NCBI GenBank assembly: GCA_964020975.1
Contig: OZ026622.1
Coordinates: forward strand, 58,438,121 to 58,502,120
DNA: 64,000 nucleotides
Source: Hermodice carunculata
Taxonomy: Eukaryota > Annelida > Polychaeta > Eunicida > Amphinomidae
Reading direction: 5' to 3'
The notes under the pieces were generated by a model. The model worked only from the letters and a program-made list of their open reading frames with translations, was not told the origin of the DNA and searched no databases. The translations under genes and the position numbers were made by a program. Positions 20,960-35,287 of this stretch are shown one piece after another. Within the stretch, counting starts at the first letter, position 1. Each line of letters starts with the position of its first letter.

Positions 20960-23900
20960 GTGAGTTCTTGGTGTGAGAAACAAATTACTCTATTTTGATT
21001 GGGTTTATTCACATTGAAGCGAGTTTTTGATACTGTTGGTTCTCTTCAGGGTTTAAATTTTAACGTTGATTTTAACAGGTGGAAAAAAGAAGCCCCTCAA
21101 GCAGGCGAAGAAGGGCCCCAAGGAAGTAGATGACGTGAGTTGTTCAGCAACGTGACCACGCAATGATGTTGGCGTGTTTAGCAGTTTAGTGATTGCTTGG
21201 TAATGGTGTGATGGTGCAACAGAGTGATTCATTACTCAGTAATTCACTGGTCCAAGACATAGCCCCATCAAACATTAAAAATAAACTAACGTATCACACA
21301 TTGGTGATTGGATTATGGCTTTGGTTCTTGCCAAAATTGAGATGCACTTGTTTTTACAATAATATTGGTTGATTACATTGTTCAGTGGCTCAATTTTCTA
21401 ACTTCAGTACGTTTTCATTTAACGCCGAACAAAAACATGTACACCCAGTGTAGCTAATTAATATATGGACTGAAGCAAATGTGGCCCACACTAACGTCCT
21501 GGTCACACCACAACGACAAATGTAGAAATAAACTATATAGCTATACAGATAACTATAGAATCATTCATTGATTCAAGAGCTGTCAACCCGCAGTATTTAT
21601 AGAACAAAGGTAATTTAAATCCTACCCTGTACATGTGTGGACTTTGTGGGAAAATTCTGTAGGCAGAATCATGGCTGATAATCCTGATTCAAGTGATGAT
21701 GAAGAATTGGTGTTTCTAATGAAGTATCAAATGAGTGTGCTGGGAATAAGAAAAAGTGCACAGGTCCACAAGATACTCGGATACTCCAGCGTCGTAAAAC
21801 TTATAAAAGCGTAGGAGAATTTAACCCACTTATGAGGAACTTTCATCGAAGGAGGACATGGTTTTACCCTTCAGCCTTATGAGGCCGATGGGTATTGTTT
21901 TACCCGGCGCTGTCCGTCTGTCCGTCCGTCCCGTGGTTTTACCAGCATAACTTCAGAAATTATTGAGACAGGACTTTCAAATTGCACATGATAGTACACA
22001 TCTATATGGCCTACTTTGTGTGCAAGCATAGTTGACCTAGATGTAATTCTCAAGGTCACAGAGGTCACATGTGCTAAGCGACGTTACAGCTCTAACTATT
22101 ATAAGCCTGCATCTAGTAATCTAAATCTTACACACAAGAAGCTTCATAGAGTGATCTAGAAGCCCATTGAAAATCGAGGTCATAGCTTTATATTTGACCT
22201 ACTTTTTGAGGTCAAAGGTCAAGTGCACAATGGTGGTATTGGTATAAGTTAGGAAGTTTTTAAGTCAGTTACATGGAATTTTATACACACATGTGTCACA
22301 ACCAAAGAATGTGTCATGAATCAAAAGTAGGTCACTAGGTCAAGTATCTGGGTTACAGTGACCTATTCATTGAAATTTTGTTGACCACTATAACTTCAGA
22401 AATTTTTGAGACAGGACTTTCAAATTGCACATGATAGTACACTTCTATATCTATATGGTCTACTTTGTGTGCAAGCATAGTTGACCTTGACGTAATTCTC
22501 AAGGACACATAATGGCCACATGTGCTAAGCAACGTTACCGCTCTAACTGTTGAAAGCCTGCATCTAGCAATCTAAATCTAACACACAAGAAGCTTCATAG
22601 AGTGATCTAGAAGCCTATCGAAAATAAAGGTCATAGCTCTATATTTGACCTACTATTTTAGGTCAAAGGTCAAACGCACAATGGTGGTATTGGTATAAGG
22701 CCACAGACCATAGTTATAAATCCTTCTATTTTTCATATTAGCATTTTTCAGTCTAAATAATCAGCATTTTGAAATTCCGTGAACAGCATTTAACAGATTA
22801 AAATGTCAGAAAAATATGGACGGAATTTTGTCATACAATTCCCAGCTCTTTAATTTGTGATAATTGAAATACGAAACAACACCTGGATGTCAGCTTTATA
22901 CAGGTGTATGAACTGTGCTCTTGCCAGGGTCACATCATTGTCCTTCCCCATCATAAAGTTCCCACCTGGCTTGGAAGACAGTGCACCTATATGACCACCA
23001 ATGAAGCAACTCTGCGATGCAGCAAACCTGACTTAGCTAACTTTATTTAAACAGAAGCTACAGCATGCTGAAAACACAGTATTTTCACAATTACGGATTA
23101 TGTCTGTTGGGATGCACAACCAGCCAATCACAACTGTAGTCTGTAACCTAATAGACTTATCAAAATTTTTAAAACTTGTTTAACTGAAGCCACAACTTGT
23201 TTTCTGCAAAGGATTTGCATTAACTTTACCAAACTTCAATATTAAAGAAAATATCAACTTTTTTGCAAGCAACTTTTAAATCTGAAAAATCAGTGTTTAT
23301 GACAAATAAAATAATCAATTAAAATTTTGAGGAAAATTATATAATTGCATCCAATCAATTCTTTTCTGTCCAATATGAATACGAGACACAATGGGCTAGG
23401 ATGCAAACCCATAATCACTTGCCTGCATGTCCTGCCCTTACAATGAGAGATCAAATTACAATGCCCCACCCCTTAATTTTAACCCCAAATTTGAATATAT
23501 TGCTAAAATTTAATGAATTTTTTAGGTGAAATTGGTGATTTTTTTACTATTTATGGATAGATTCGTAACATTTGTCTACAAAAAATATGACATCTCTCAC
23601 TGCTGAGGCATTAATGGTGGATGGGGGAGTATCAGTTACACAAAGTCAGCATCTAATACCAGTCATTATGGCAGTATTTTCCTGATATAATCTGAATTAT
23701 GGCAGACAATGGAACAGTTTCAGTGTTTAAACATTATAAGCCCATCAAAGTGCACAGTTTAAGACCAGTAGGTCACAGATTAGAGTAGCAGTATTCAGCA
23801 AATTATGTTTTTTGTTACTTAAATTATGGAATTTTAACGCGCCCTTTGTTTGAACATTAGGAGGGCAGTTGGGTGATCCAGCTTCCACAAACCAATGGTG

Positions 23901-26900
23901 CTATGCCTTTTTTTCTGCAGTAGACTATAAGTTGTGGTTTATTGACATGGTTTCTGGTGTATGTGCGCATATTAGAAAGAAAATGACAAAAGTTTGTACA
24001 GTTACTCCAATATCATAAATGCATATTTGTATTCACAAGTGCTCTGATTTTAAATTTGATAAGCATCCAATTATCAATCCAATTATCAGGCGCAAGTGTT
24101 TTCAGGCAAGTGTTTAATAGAAGCTAACTTTTTCCCCCTTGTTTCACTTTCTGAAACTTTTATAATTATATGTGGTTGTATGTTGAAGTTCAAATGTTTT
24201 GCCACCTATGTACACTAGCTTGGTAAAAGTTATAAAATCTGCAGTTCGTTAGTGCTGTCATCCATATTCATGGATATAAATTGATTCATTTATGTGAAAA
24301 TAATATGCTGATGAACTCAACAGCTCAACAAAGTCAGCATGCCTGATTTTAAATGATTTACCCCAGTCAAATGACACACATATATGACAAGCTTTTGTCT
24401 ACCAAAAAATAAAATAAAAATAAAAGGGGGTGGGGTTGGGGGGGGGGGGGGAGAAACAAAAACAAAACCAAAAAACAAAGAAATTTACATTTTACCTAAG
24501 GTTTGTACAGCTTTACTGACAAACAATGCGCATTTTTTTTCTGGTATGCCGAAAATCACTTTGACATGATTTTATATAAACAGCTCTGCATATGAATGGA
24601 GGCTGTAGGCCTACAATGACAATGCCACAAAATTAAAAGTTTGAAACAGAGAGTCACTAAGTTTCATATCAATGGGATTAGCATAATTTATTCATATATT
24701 AGCATTGTTAATTTCTCATACACACATATGATTACCTGTGTGGTACCAGTGAGGTATCGCTAAATACAAAGGGCTATGGAAGCTATCTATCTACCAAGCA
24801 GTCAGCAAAGGAGGCATAGCCTGTGCACTTGTTAAATGTCTTGCAGCGAATCCTGTTATTATTTATGCAGTGTGGTTCCACTGATAGGTGCAACATGTCT
24901 ATACACAATGATTTGTGACATAAATGTGATACTTCACGAGTTTTTAGAAAATTGAGACTGTTAAACTTGATATTCACAGCCGATCTGTGGATGTAAAACT
25001 TCTTTTCTCCTTTCATAAGCTGGCCTGAGGTACACAATACCATAGCCCGAACCATTTGCCTTGTGATCTACAGTCCCAGGACCATATCTTGCATGCTGCA
25101 TCCATGTAAAAGTTGTTAGGATCACTCAAAATTGTCCAGGCAGCTGTCAAAAAGTGCCGACTTCCCATTTTTAACTTGCTTGATGGATGATAATAGAATA
25201 ACAACATGACCATGTGAGTCCCAATACACACAGAGTAAGCCCTAATAGGCCACAGACCACAGTTATAAATCCTTCTATTTTTCATATTAGCATTTTTCAG
25301 TCTAAAAAATCAGCATTTTGGTATTTTGAAATACCGTGAACGGCATTTAACAGATAAAAATGTCAGAAAAATATGGACCGATTTTTGTCATACAATTCCC
25401 AGCTCTTTAATTTGTGATAATTGAAATACGAAACAACACCTGGATGTCAGCTTTATACAGGTGTATGAACTGTGCTCTTGCCAGGGTCACATCTATGTCC
25501 TTCCCCATCATAAAGTTCCCACCTGGCCTGGAAGACAGTGCACCTATATGACCACCAATGAAGCAACTCTGCGATGCAGCAAACCTGACTTAGCTAACTT
25601 TATTTAAACAGAAGCTACAGCATGCTGAAAACACAGTATTTTCACAATTACGGATTATCTCTGTTGGGATGCGCAACCAGCCAATCACAACTGTAGTCTG
25701 TAACCATAAGTAAGGAAGTATTTAAGTCAGTTACATGAAATTTTATACACACATGTATCATAATCAAAAAATGTGTCATGAATCAAAAGTAGGTCACTAG
25801 GTCAAATATCTGGGTCACAGTGACCTATTCATTGAAATTTTGTTTACCACTCTAACTTCAGAAGCTTTTGAGACAGGACTTTCAAATTGCATATGATAGT
25901 ACACCACTGCAAGCATAATTGACCTTGACCTAATTTTCAAGGTCACACAGAGGTCACAAGTTTGCTGAGTGACGTGCATCTAGAAATCTAAATCTTAAAA
26001 CAAAAGAAGCAACACAGGGTGATCTAGAAGGCTTTTGAAGGTCAAGTGTACAATAGTAGTATTTATGTAGGTAACTATACCTGATACTATGGGACACTAT
26101 TCCTATTCACTTACAGCAAAAGAGATTGAAGGCAGCCGAAGGGTACTGCGTTCTTTGAACGGTATTTTTTGGTACTTCCGAACATCAGAATCCCAGTTTG
26201 TGCAAAGTTTTGAACTGATGAAGGGCAACTTAGAGAAGCAAGTAACTACCAGGAGCCAATCAGCTCAAAAGAAAGACTGGCTGTATGTTTTGCATCCTTG
26301 AATAGTGGGTGTGATTTCTGCCCCAGCATAGGGCTCTTCTGTACTTCTAAAATCAACACCTCAGTTGGATCCTCCATGATGATGTTGGAGATGGCGGGAA
26401 ACTCCACGTGTATCCATGGCATGGATAAATACATCAAACATAAACATTGCCTGATTGGCCCAAGCTTTTATCATGTTTCAGCAAGGAAAAATCGCTCCTT
26501 GATCAATTCCAACCAGAAAGATTTTATCGGTATCTGGGTGTCGTTATCATCATAGCTGAGTTGTGACTGCCAAAAGGAAATTGCTCCAGAAGGATTTTTT
26601 TTTTATCTGTATCATTATAATTTATCTTTATAGTTATAGTTGTGTTGTGATCCAGGCCTAAAACTTTACTTCTGTCAGTGATTGCATTGAAAAAAATGCT
26701 TTAAGGGGGGGGGGGGGGGGGGGGGGGCACACTTATCTCCCAGTTCTGCCCAGATGGACCACAGGCCATGGAAGGTTTCCATTCCTCTATGCAAGATAGC
26801 CAGGGCAACTCTGTAGTTGAAGTGGGTCACTTCTGCAAGACTTCAGAATGAAGTTGTGATACTTCAGACTGTGCGTGTTTTTATGCATGCTGACATATTA

Positions 26901-29900
26901 TAGATAAGTTTAATCAAAATGGTATAATCCACATGGACCGTAACATAGGCACTCTGTTTGACCATCTGGCTAATCAATCAATGGAGCTCGTACATACCCA
27001 GGTCCACAGCTTCCATTGAGATTGCCTGATTTTTACTCACAGTTGCAATGATCAGTCCAGATTTCTGCACACAGTGTGTCACATCATGCCAGGCAGTTGT
27101 AACAACCATATAAGTACTTACTAGTGTCAATTATATGCATCTTGTTCACTTGACTGTATCATTTTAGCATCATTACAGGTTTATAAATGTTTGATGTGCA
27201 TGCAATGTCCTGGTTTTATCTTCTTGGATGCAGACAAGCACACTCATTGTGGTCCTTTGGTATGCCGACACATACAACGCATTTGACTGCTGCATGCATG
27301 TTTTTAAAGTGCAGTTCATACATGCAAATATTTTGCTTTGTATACATTTTAGTAGGCCCTGCATTTTAGTATATCTAATAAAATTGCATGTACATGTATT
27401 ACGGTTGCAACGATACATTTTCTCACAATATAATATGTATCTTGATACAAGGGTCATGATATGATACATGCAGCTCAATAATGGATATAAATTAAATTTA
27501 TATATTCTTTTATCACTTATTCTAAATTCATGCTCTTATTCTTTAAAATTAAAGGTGGGTTTCATATTTGCCTATGTAAAATAACAAATGTTTCGAATGT
27601 AAAAGAATTCAGAAATGTAAGGCTAAAAAGTTGAAATGCCTTACAATGAAATTTATTACAATTTTATACTTTTTGTGATCTAGATTAATGTGCAAGTGAA
27701 GTATCATTACCATTTACTTTCTTTGCTGTCATCATGTTCATGTGGAGCCTATCAAATTCAAAGTCTCACTGGTTCAAAAAAGTTCAGAAACATATCTAAG
27801 CTTTAAATATTTCCAACAAAATTGCTTTCAAATGATATTATGGGCTGCTGTTTTATAACTAGTATAAACAGTTCTATGTCTTATCCTGGTGTTATTTACT
27901 CATCTACAGATTCATTTTGAAATTAAATGAAATCAGGCTTAATGTAGGCCTACCAATCTGAATGCTGTCTTGTCAGACAGCAAAATGTAATACACTGTAC
28001 ATATAAGATGAGGGTGCTGCCCAGAACTGATGTAACTACAGTGTGGTGTCACAGTGTTTGACTACACGTGCACATGGCTGCGTGAAATCACACATGTGGA
28101 TTTGGGTTTTACTTGGAACAAATGTTGCTGGTATATGGTAATGAGAATATTTGCAACAATACATTTGTACATGTTTCCATATGTCTTGAAACTGTCATGC
28201 TGACAAAACATGTATATCATATTTTTACAATACACAGGCTCATGATTCGATATAAATGCGTATCCTGGCTTATTGTAGCGAGATGCACCGGTTAAATGGT
28301 TACATCCCTAACATGTACATGGTGTACAAATTACAAAATGTTTCTGTCTACTGTTCAACTTTTGACCTATTACATAATAAATGTTTGATATGCATGCAAT
28401 GCCCTGGCTTGATCTTCCCAGGTGCAGACACGCACACATTGTCGTCCTGCTGTATTCCGATACTTACGACCAACAAGACAACTGCATGCATCTGTGTTTC
28501 AGATTCAGTACTATATATCTTGACTAATGTATTCATATATTATGTATCCAGAGTATTTGTCTGGTGCGTTTATGGAAAAAGTGAAGGAACCGAACCTGGA
28601 CATTAAAGGCCTTGAAAACCTTGAAAATCCAGAATTTTAGACACAAGTCCTTGAATTTTATTTTTAAGCATCACCAAATGAGGCAAGTTGCCAAGAAATA
28701 TGAATATTTTCCACAAAATTTAGCATTTATGAACTTGAATCACATTAAGATAACCACATTCTGCTGTCAGTTTGCTTTGAAGTGGCTGGCAAATTCCATT
28801 TATCTAAATGTAACAGTGCAAATTACAAAGTTTCTTCTTTCTTTTGACCCCCTTTTAACCCATGTAGGTTTGACAGTTCTTATCAAATCAGGCCTAACCA
28901 ATTATGTGAGCCTTAATTACATGTATAGCCTACTTTCAGGGACAAATACACTGTATCACACATACAGGGAACAAAGCAGATCACCTTCCTAGAAAAGAAA
29001 CTGGGGCATTCTTGTGAAAAATGTGCATGGGGATAGGTACATCTTCAGGTCAAATTTTACCTATATGTAGTTGTATCAATTTTATAGACTAGGTAGAGTC
29101 AATTTCAGGAATACAACCCATACTGGCTGTAGGCCTACATAAGTCCTAGTGAACTCATAAAATACCCATATTGAATTTATCTTTAAAAAGGTAATATGTC
29201 AGAGCCACTTATAGGCTTCTTTGTAAGTTTGTGGAAAGTCTACTGCCTATTTCAAAAGTTGAATCTGATTCATATATGGTTGGAATAAATAATAAATGTG
29301 GACTAAGATGCATTGGTCTTATTAGTAGAGGCTTAGAAAGTGATGATTTAAACAATTTGTCTGTTGCGTTCTATTGCTGGATCTGGTCCTTGAAAACTTG
29401 ATGTAAAAGCTTGAAAAAGTCCTTGAAAATCCTTGAATTTACTTTTCACAAACCTGTATGAACCCTGATATAATGTAAAGATCCCAAGCAACAAGAATTT
29501 GTATAGTTTTATGGGTCTAAAAATAACCAAAACAGGAGAGCGGGTTGAAGACAGCACTCCTTCAAGTGCCTAGCTTTATTTGTGCCACCTTAAAATGATA
29601 GTCGTTTGAACAAAATCGACCCACACCCAAAATAGCTAAGATCTTGGGGGGGGGGGGGGGGGGGAGAACAGCTCCGTTCCACGGTACATGCCCACACCCC
29701 CATCAATGTGTAGGTCACATGGGCTGTCATCCACCACATAAAACCAACCAATGGCAGAGTCCGCAGGAGTCTTGCACCCACATGATATGTCTGTCATTAT
29801 GTATGAACATTTATATCAATATTTTATGTAAACAGAGCTTCATAAAATTTGAACAAAATCAATTGACATTTGCCAGACTTAAGATCTGGGAGAAAAATTG

Positions 29901-32900
29901 GTTCCATAGGAAGGTTAAGCGACTGGCAATGTCTCGCGGTAAGCAGGCTAGCGTCCTCCAGAAGAAGCAGGAGTCTTGTAGGCACATGTAATGCGTCTCT
30001 TTCAATATTCTATTTAAGCACAGCTGAAATAATAATCATGTGGGAAAAAAAAGTGCCATGAAGAAAAAAGTTATGATCTTCGAAAAAAAATTCGCTCAGT
30101 AACAGTAAATGCTCTGGCTGCATAACCACAGGGAACATGCACTCATCTTGTACTTGAATTGTAGCCACAAAATGTGCCTATCAAGATAGGACATTTGAAA
30201 AAAAAAAAAAAGGAAGAAACAAACAACCCCTGGATCACACTTTCATTAATTTTCCATGACAGAATTTAATGATAACTTCTGATTGTTGCAAGGTAGGTAA
30301 TCTTGCCATGATGACTTTCACTTGAATTTTGCTGACCTGACTTAGTTCTTGCCAAGTTGACCAGATTATAATCTTGCCGAGACACCAGTATTACGGAGTT
30401 GACTGCAAACCCCATGGAAGCACTTAACTGTGACCACCCGAATATTATGCCCCTGCACAGAAGGGTGTGACACTTCACGCAGCAGCCCTGGTAGACACTT
30501 CATAGTTGGGTCTGTTTTGTGTGAGGTAACATTAGTACTTGTCAGGTGTATGATTTTTTGTTTTTGTTTTTTTGTTTTTTGGTAAAGTTTAAGCCTGTAT
30601 TTTCAATTGTTTTACAAATGTGTAGTTTACTTTGAAATAAAATGTAAAGTTTGTAAATTGATTTTGAAAAGTGCAAGGCACAAAGCCCAGAGGTCACATT
30701 TGAATTTTGAAACAGAAATAACAGCAATACATTGCAGGGTGAGAAAATTTGTTTGAAACTACTTGTCTGTGAGACAAGTGAAACAAAATTTTCACTTATC
30801 CTCCCGCATTTGTGCTAATAAAGTGTATCTAAGTTTTGTTTTGAAAAAGCTTGTTTTAATGGAAATCATTATGTCGTGATGTGTTTTCATGTGTTCGTTA
30901 TGACAACATATTTGAAATTTAACAGATTATGAACTTTGTCAATAAAAATTACTTGTCCATGGGACAAGTGAAATTTAAAAGTCACTGTTCCTCGAAAAGA
31001 TTTCACCTGTCCTGGACAATAGGATCATGGGAATGTTCGTACCCTGCATTGGTGATAGAAGCTTGAAAATTTATGATCTGGGCCTTCAAAATGTGTAGCC
31101 AAACTGGGAAAAAACAGTAATCGCTGCAGAATTTGACCTGACTGTTTTGTAATTCATGTTAAAATAAATTAGCTATGGGCATATTTCTTTAGCAAAATGA
31201 ATAAAACATTAGCATTTGGCTAGTAGCACTAGGTTGGGATTTTTTGTCTTTAAGTATTTGTAACTACTAATTGATGTTGACAACCTGGAGGGCGGGGGTA
31301 GCTATTAAAAAAAAGTGATAGAAAGGTACAAAATGCCATAAAAAATATGTTCCCAAGTTATTACCTTATCGTATAAGTCACATTGATTTCATGGAGGATG
31401 ATTGATAAAATTTTTAACATGTTTTTAATATCAGCAAGTCTTTTGGTTATTTTTAGCTCAGCTGACTTGTCAGTCAGCTGAGCTTATCTTATGGTCCTTC
31501 GTCCGTCCGTCGTCCGTCAAGAATTTACATTTTCGACTTCTTCTCCGAAACCGTCAGCCAGATCCACTTCAAACTTGGTGGGGATGTGCCTTGGGTGGGT
31601 CTCTACCAAGTTTGTTCAAATGGTCACGGTCCATTGAGTTTTGGATTTTTGAGGAATTTTTTTGTTCTTTTTTGGGCAAATCTTAAAAAAATCTTCTTCT
31701 CTGAAACCGCTCACCCAATTAGTTTGATATCACACAGAAACACTCCCTGGGACACCTAGTTCTTAATTTGTTCACCAGGTGGCGCTGCAATTTTTTTCTA
31801 TTTTTTTATGAATTTTTGTGTGTTATAGCTATTTTCGACTTCTTCTCCAGAACCGTCACTCAGATTAAGCTGAAACATGGTGGATATGTTCCTTGTTGAA
31901 GGGTCAAACAAAGTTGTTCACTATGTGAGAATGCTGCAGATTCCTGATTTTTAACGATTTTTTCCATTCGGGTACTTATTGGTCAATGCAGCTTTCCCAT
32001 TGATTACTATCGAAGTCAATGAGTATTCTAATGCTAATTCACATTTTCAACTTCTTCTCCAAAACCGTCATGCAGATTAACTTCAAAGTTGGTGGGGATG
32101 TACCTTGGGTGGGTGTCTACCAGGTTTGTTCAAATGGTCGTGCTCCACTGATTTTTGGATTTTTAATGATTTTTTTTTTTTTTTTTTTTTGGACAAATCT
32201 TAAAAAATCTTTTTCTCCAAAACCGCTTACTTAATCACTCTGATATCACACGAGAAGACACCTAGGGACTCTGTGTTCTTAATTTGTTGACCAGGTGGCG
32301 ATGCAATTTTTTACTAATTTTTTATGAATTTTTGTGTGTTCTAGCTATTTTCGACTTCTTCTCCAGAACCGTCACTCAGATTAAGCTGAAACGTGGTGGA
32401 TATGTTCCTCGTAGAAGGGTCAAACAAAGTTGTTCACTATGTGGGAATGCTGCAGATTCCTGATTTTTAACAATTTTTTCCATTCGGGTACTTATCGGTT
32501 AATGCAGCTTTCCTATTGATTACTATGGAAGTCAATGAGTATTCTAATGCTAATTCACATTTGCGACTTCTTCTCCAAAACCGTCATGCAGATTAACTTC
32601 AAAGTTGGTTGGGATGTACCATGGGTGGGTGTCTACCAAGTTTGTTCGAGTGGTCATGTTCCAATGAATTTTGGTTTTTTTATGATTTTTTTTTCAAAAA
32701 TCTTTACAAAAGTTTTAACATGGGAATTTCTTGTAATGGTTGTAACTTAAATAATTTTGGCCAGATTTACTTCAAACTAGGTGGGGATGTGCCTTGGGTG
32801 GATCTCTACCAAATTTGTTCAAATGGTCACGCTCTATTGATTTTTGGAATTTTTATGATTTTTTTTCGTTTTTTGGGGGCAAACCTTAAAAACTCTTCAC

Positions 32901-35256
32901 CTGTGAAACTGCTCACCCAGTTGTTTTGATATCGTTCATAGACACTCCCAGGGACACATAGTTCCCAATTTGTTCACCAGGTGGCACTGCAATTTTTTCT
33001 ATTTTTTTTTTCTGAATTTTTTATATGGTTTTGTTAACTTTCACTTGTTCTCAGAACTGTCACTCAGATTAAAGTGAAATGTGATGGATATGTTCTTGTG
33101 GAAGGGTCAAACAAAGTTGTTTACTAGGTGGCACTGCTTTAGATTCCTGATTTTTAAGTATTTTCAACTCGGGTACTTATCGATCAATGCAGCTTTCCTA
33201 TTGATTACTATGGAAGTCAATGGGTATTTTAGTGCTAATTCACAGGACAACTGACACAAAATTTACTGTTTACTTGATAACTTGAGATCTGTTTTGAGTT
33301 AGTACTGTGATGTTGCACATGTTAATGTTTTTGTATGAAGGTCATGCTCAGACAGTACATGAATGACTTTGACCTCATTTCTGGGGTCACAGTGTAGGGC
33401 CTGTATTTTTCCGTTTCAAAATGAGTGTTTTTCCGTTTTGGGAAACTACAAATTCCGTTTCATTTCCGTTTCACTAATTATAGGGCACGATTTTAGCACT
33501 GGTCAATAAAAAAAGGAAAAACAGTTGATCTTATCGCCTCTGGAAAATGTTGATCCATCGACGAACGGCAAAGTGACTCCATATTGTTTACTATTTACGT
33601 TGACAGCCTCCACCAACAGACGGCGCTATTATCATTGTACCTCTGTTGCGCGTTATATCTATATGCCATGCAAATGAATGGATATGGTAGCAATGGGGTC
33701 TATAGCGCGCAGGTGTCCGGCCTGTCGTTAAATTTGCTCCACGTGGTATCGATAACACCGCCGACTCGTCAAATTTGGATCCAAGTCCGTGTGTTTTGCT
33801 TTATGCGATGACATATGTGGTGATTTTGAATTATTTGAGAGGCAAAATTCACAAATTCCGCTTAATTTCCGTGGCATTTGCCGATTTCCGTTCCAAATCA
33901 TAAATTCCGTTTGAGATCATAGATTCCGTGAATTCCGTCCGTTTTCCGCGATCGCGGAAAAGTACTGGCCCTAACAGTGCAACACACATGAATTTTACTC
34001 TTCATTATAACTTGAGAACTACTTGAACCTTGATGTTGCACATGTTAGTGTTCTTTTATAATGGTCAGACTTACTCAGAACATGGGTGACCTTGATCCTT
34101 TCCCAAGTTCATAGATCTGCAAGTGTGATGAATGTCAAGATCAGCTGAGCATGGGCTGTTCACACAGCCCTCTTGTTATTAAAACCAGGCCCGCTCAGTC
34201 TTTTGGTTGTATGCCTTGCATGTGACGCATACTATTGTCATAATGACCAGTGAGTGGGGTAATTTGTATGCTTTCATGTGTCAAACAAAATGCCCTACTT
34301 GACATTTTTAACCAAGAGGTGGCTAAATCATGACTTGCCCAAACAGTATGGTCGATGACTGATCAAACAAAGATTGACACCGTGAACTCTTACTGAAACT
34401 TTTGAACTTTCTGGGCCCATTCTCTTTTGGCTTTAGGCCATGCATGTGACACATACTTGCGCAATTATTATAATCCTGTACTGTATTATTAATCTTTTAC
34501 TTTTGTTATAATATTAACCGGTGATCAGGGTGGGGTAATTTGCATGCTTGGATGTGTGAAAACAAAGTGCCCTTCTTGATATTTTTAACCAAGAGGTGGC
34601 TAAATCATGATTGTTGCCCAACAGCATGGTTGATGACTGATCAAAGAATGATTGACACATAGTGAATCTTACTGAAAGGCTTGAAACTTTCTGGGCCCAG
34701 TGTTCTGATCAAACTGAATATTTTCCAGTGAAACAATTGGCATAATGAAAGATCACTACAAGTACATCTTCTGAAAGATGGGTAAAAAGTGATTTTTGAA
34801 AGGGCAGTGTCAAATAAGCTTCATGAATAGTGTGATAGTTGATATTATTGCATACAACCTTGCAGCCTGCAGAAGTAATATTTATTTTATTGATTTGTGG
34901 ATGGCATTCAGCCAACTGCACTTAGGTTGATGAAGCATGTGAAATTTGAACTTATGTTCACAAGCTGGGTGTCAGCAGTTAGGTCTGCCCCCATCTTGAT
35001 ATGGGGTCAAGTTTACGAGGCGAGGCACAACAATCTGAAACTATATTTCCATGTAACTTGTGTTACAGTAGCATTTACTGCCTTTCAGTATTGTGTGCTT
35101 AAACCATGCAAAATGTATGACCCAAATAGTGAATATTTATGGAAAAGTTGTGAAAAGGGATAATTTGTCTAATGATTCCCCCCCAAAATATATATATATA
35201 TACATACATACATACATACATACACACCCACATACATATATACATACATACATACA

Positions 35257-35287
<31 letters not shown>

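Noticed and set aside
29644-29991. 115-codon frame ending MSRGKQASVLQKKQESCRHM
   Set aside because: Starts in a G19 run (poly-Gly); the basic tail faintly recalls small nucleolar-type proteins but has no splice or family support.
33584-33811. 75-codon frame in a relatively CpG-rich stretch
   Set aside because: Entirely inside MITE M2 copy 1; not in the shorter copy and without protein features.
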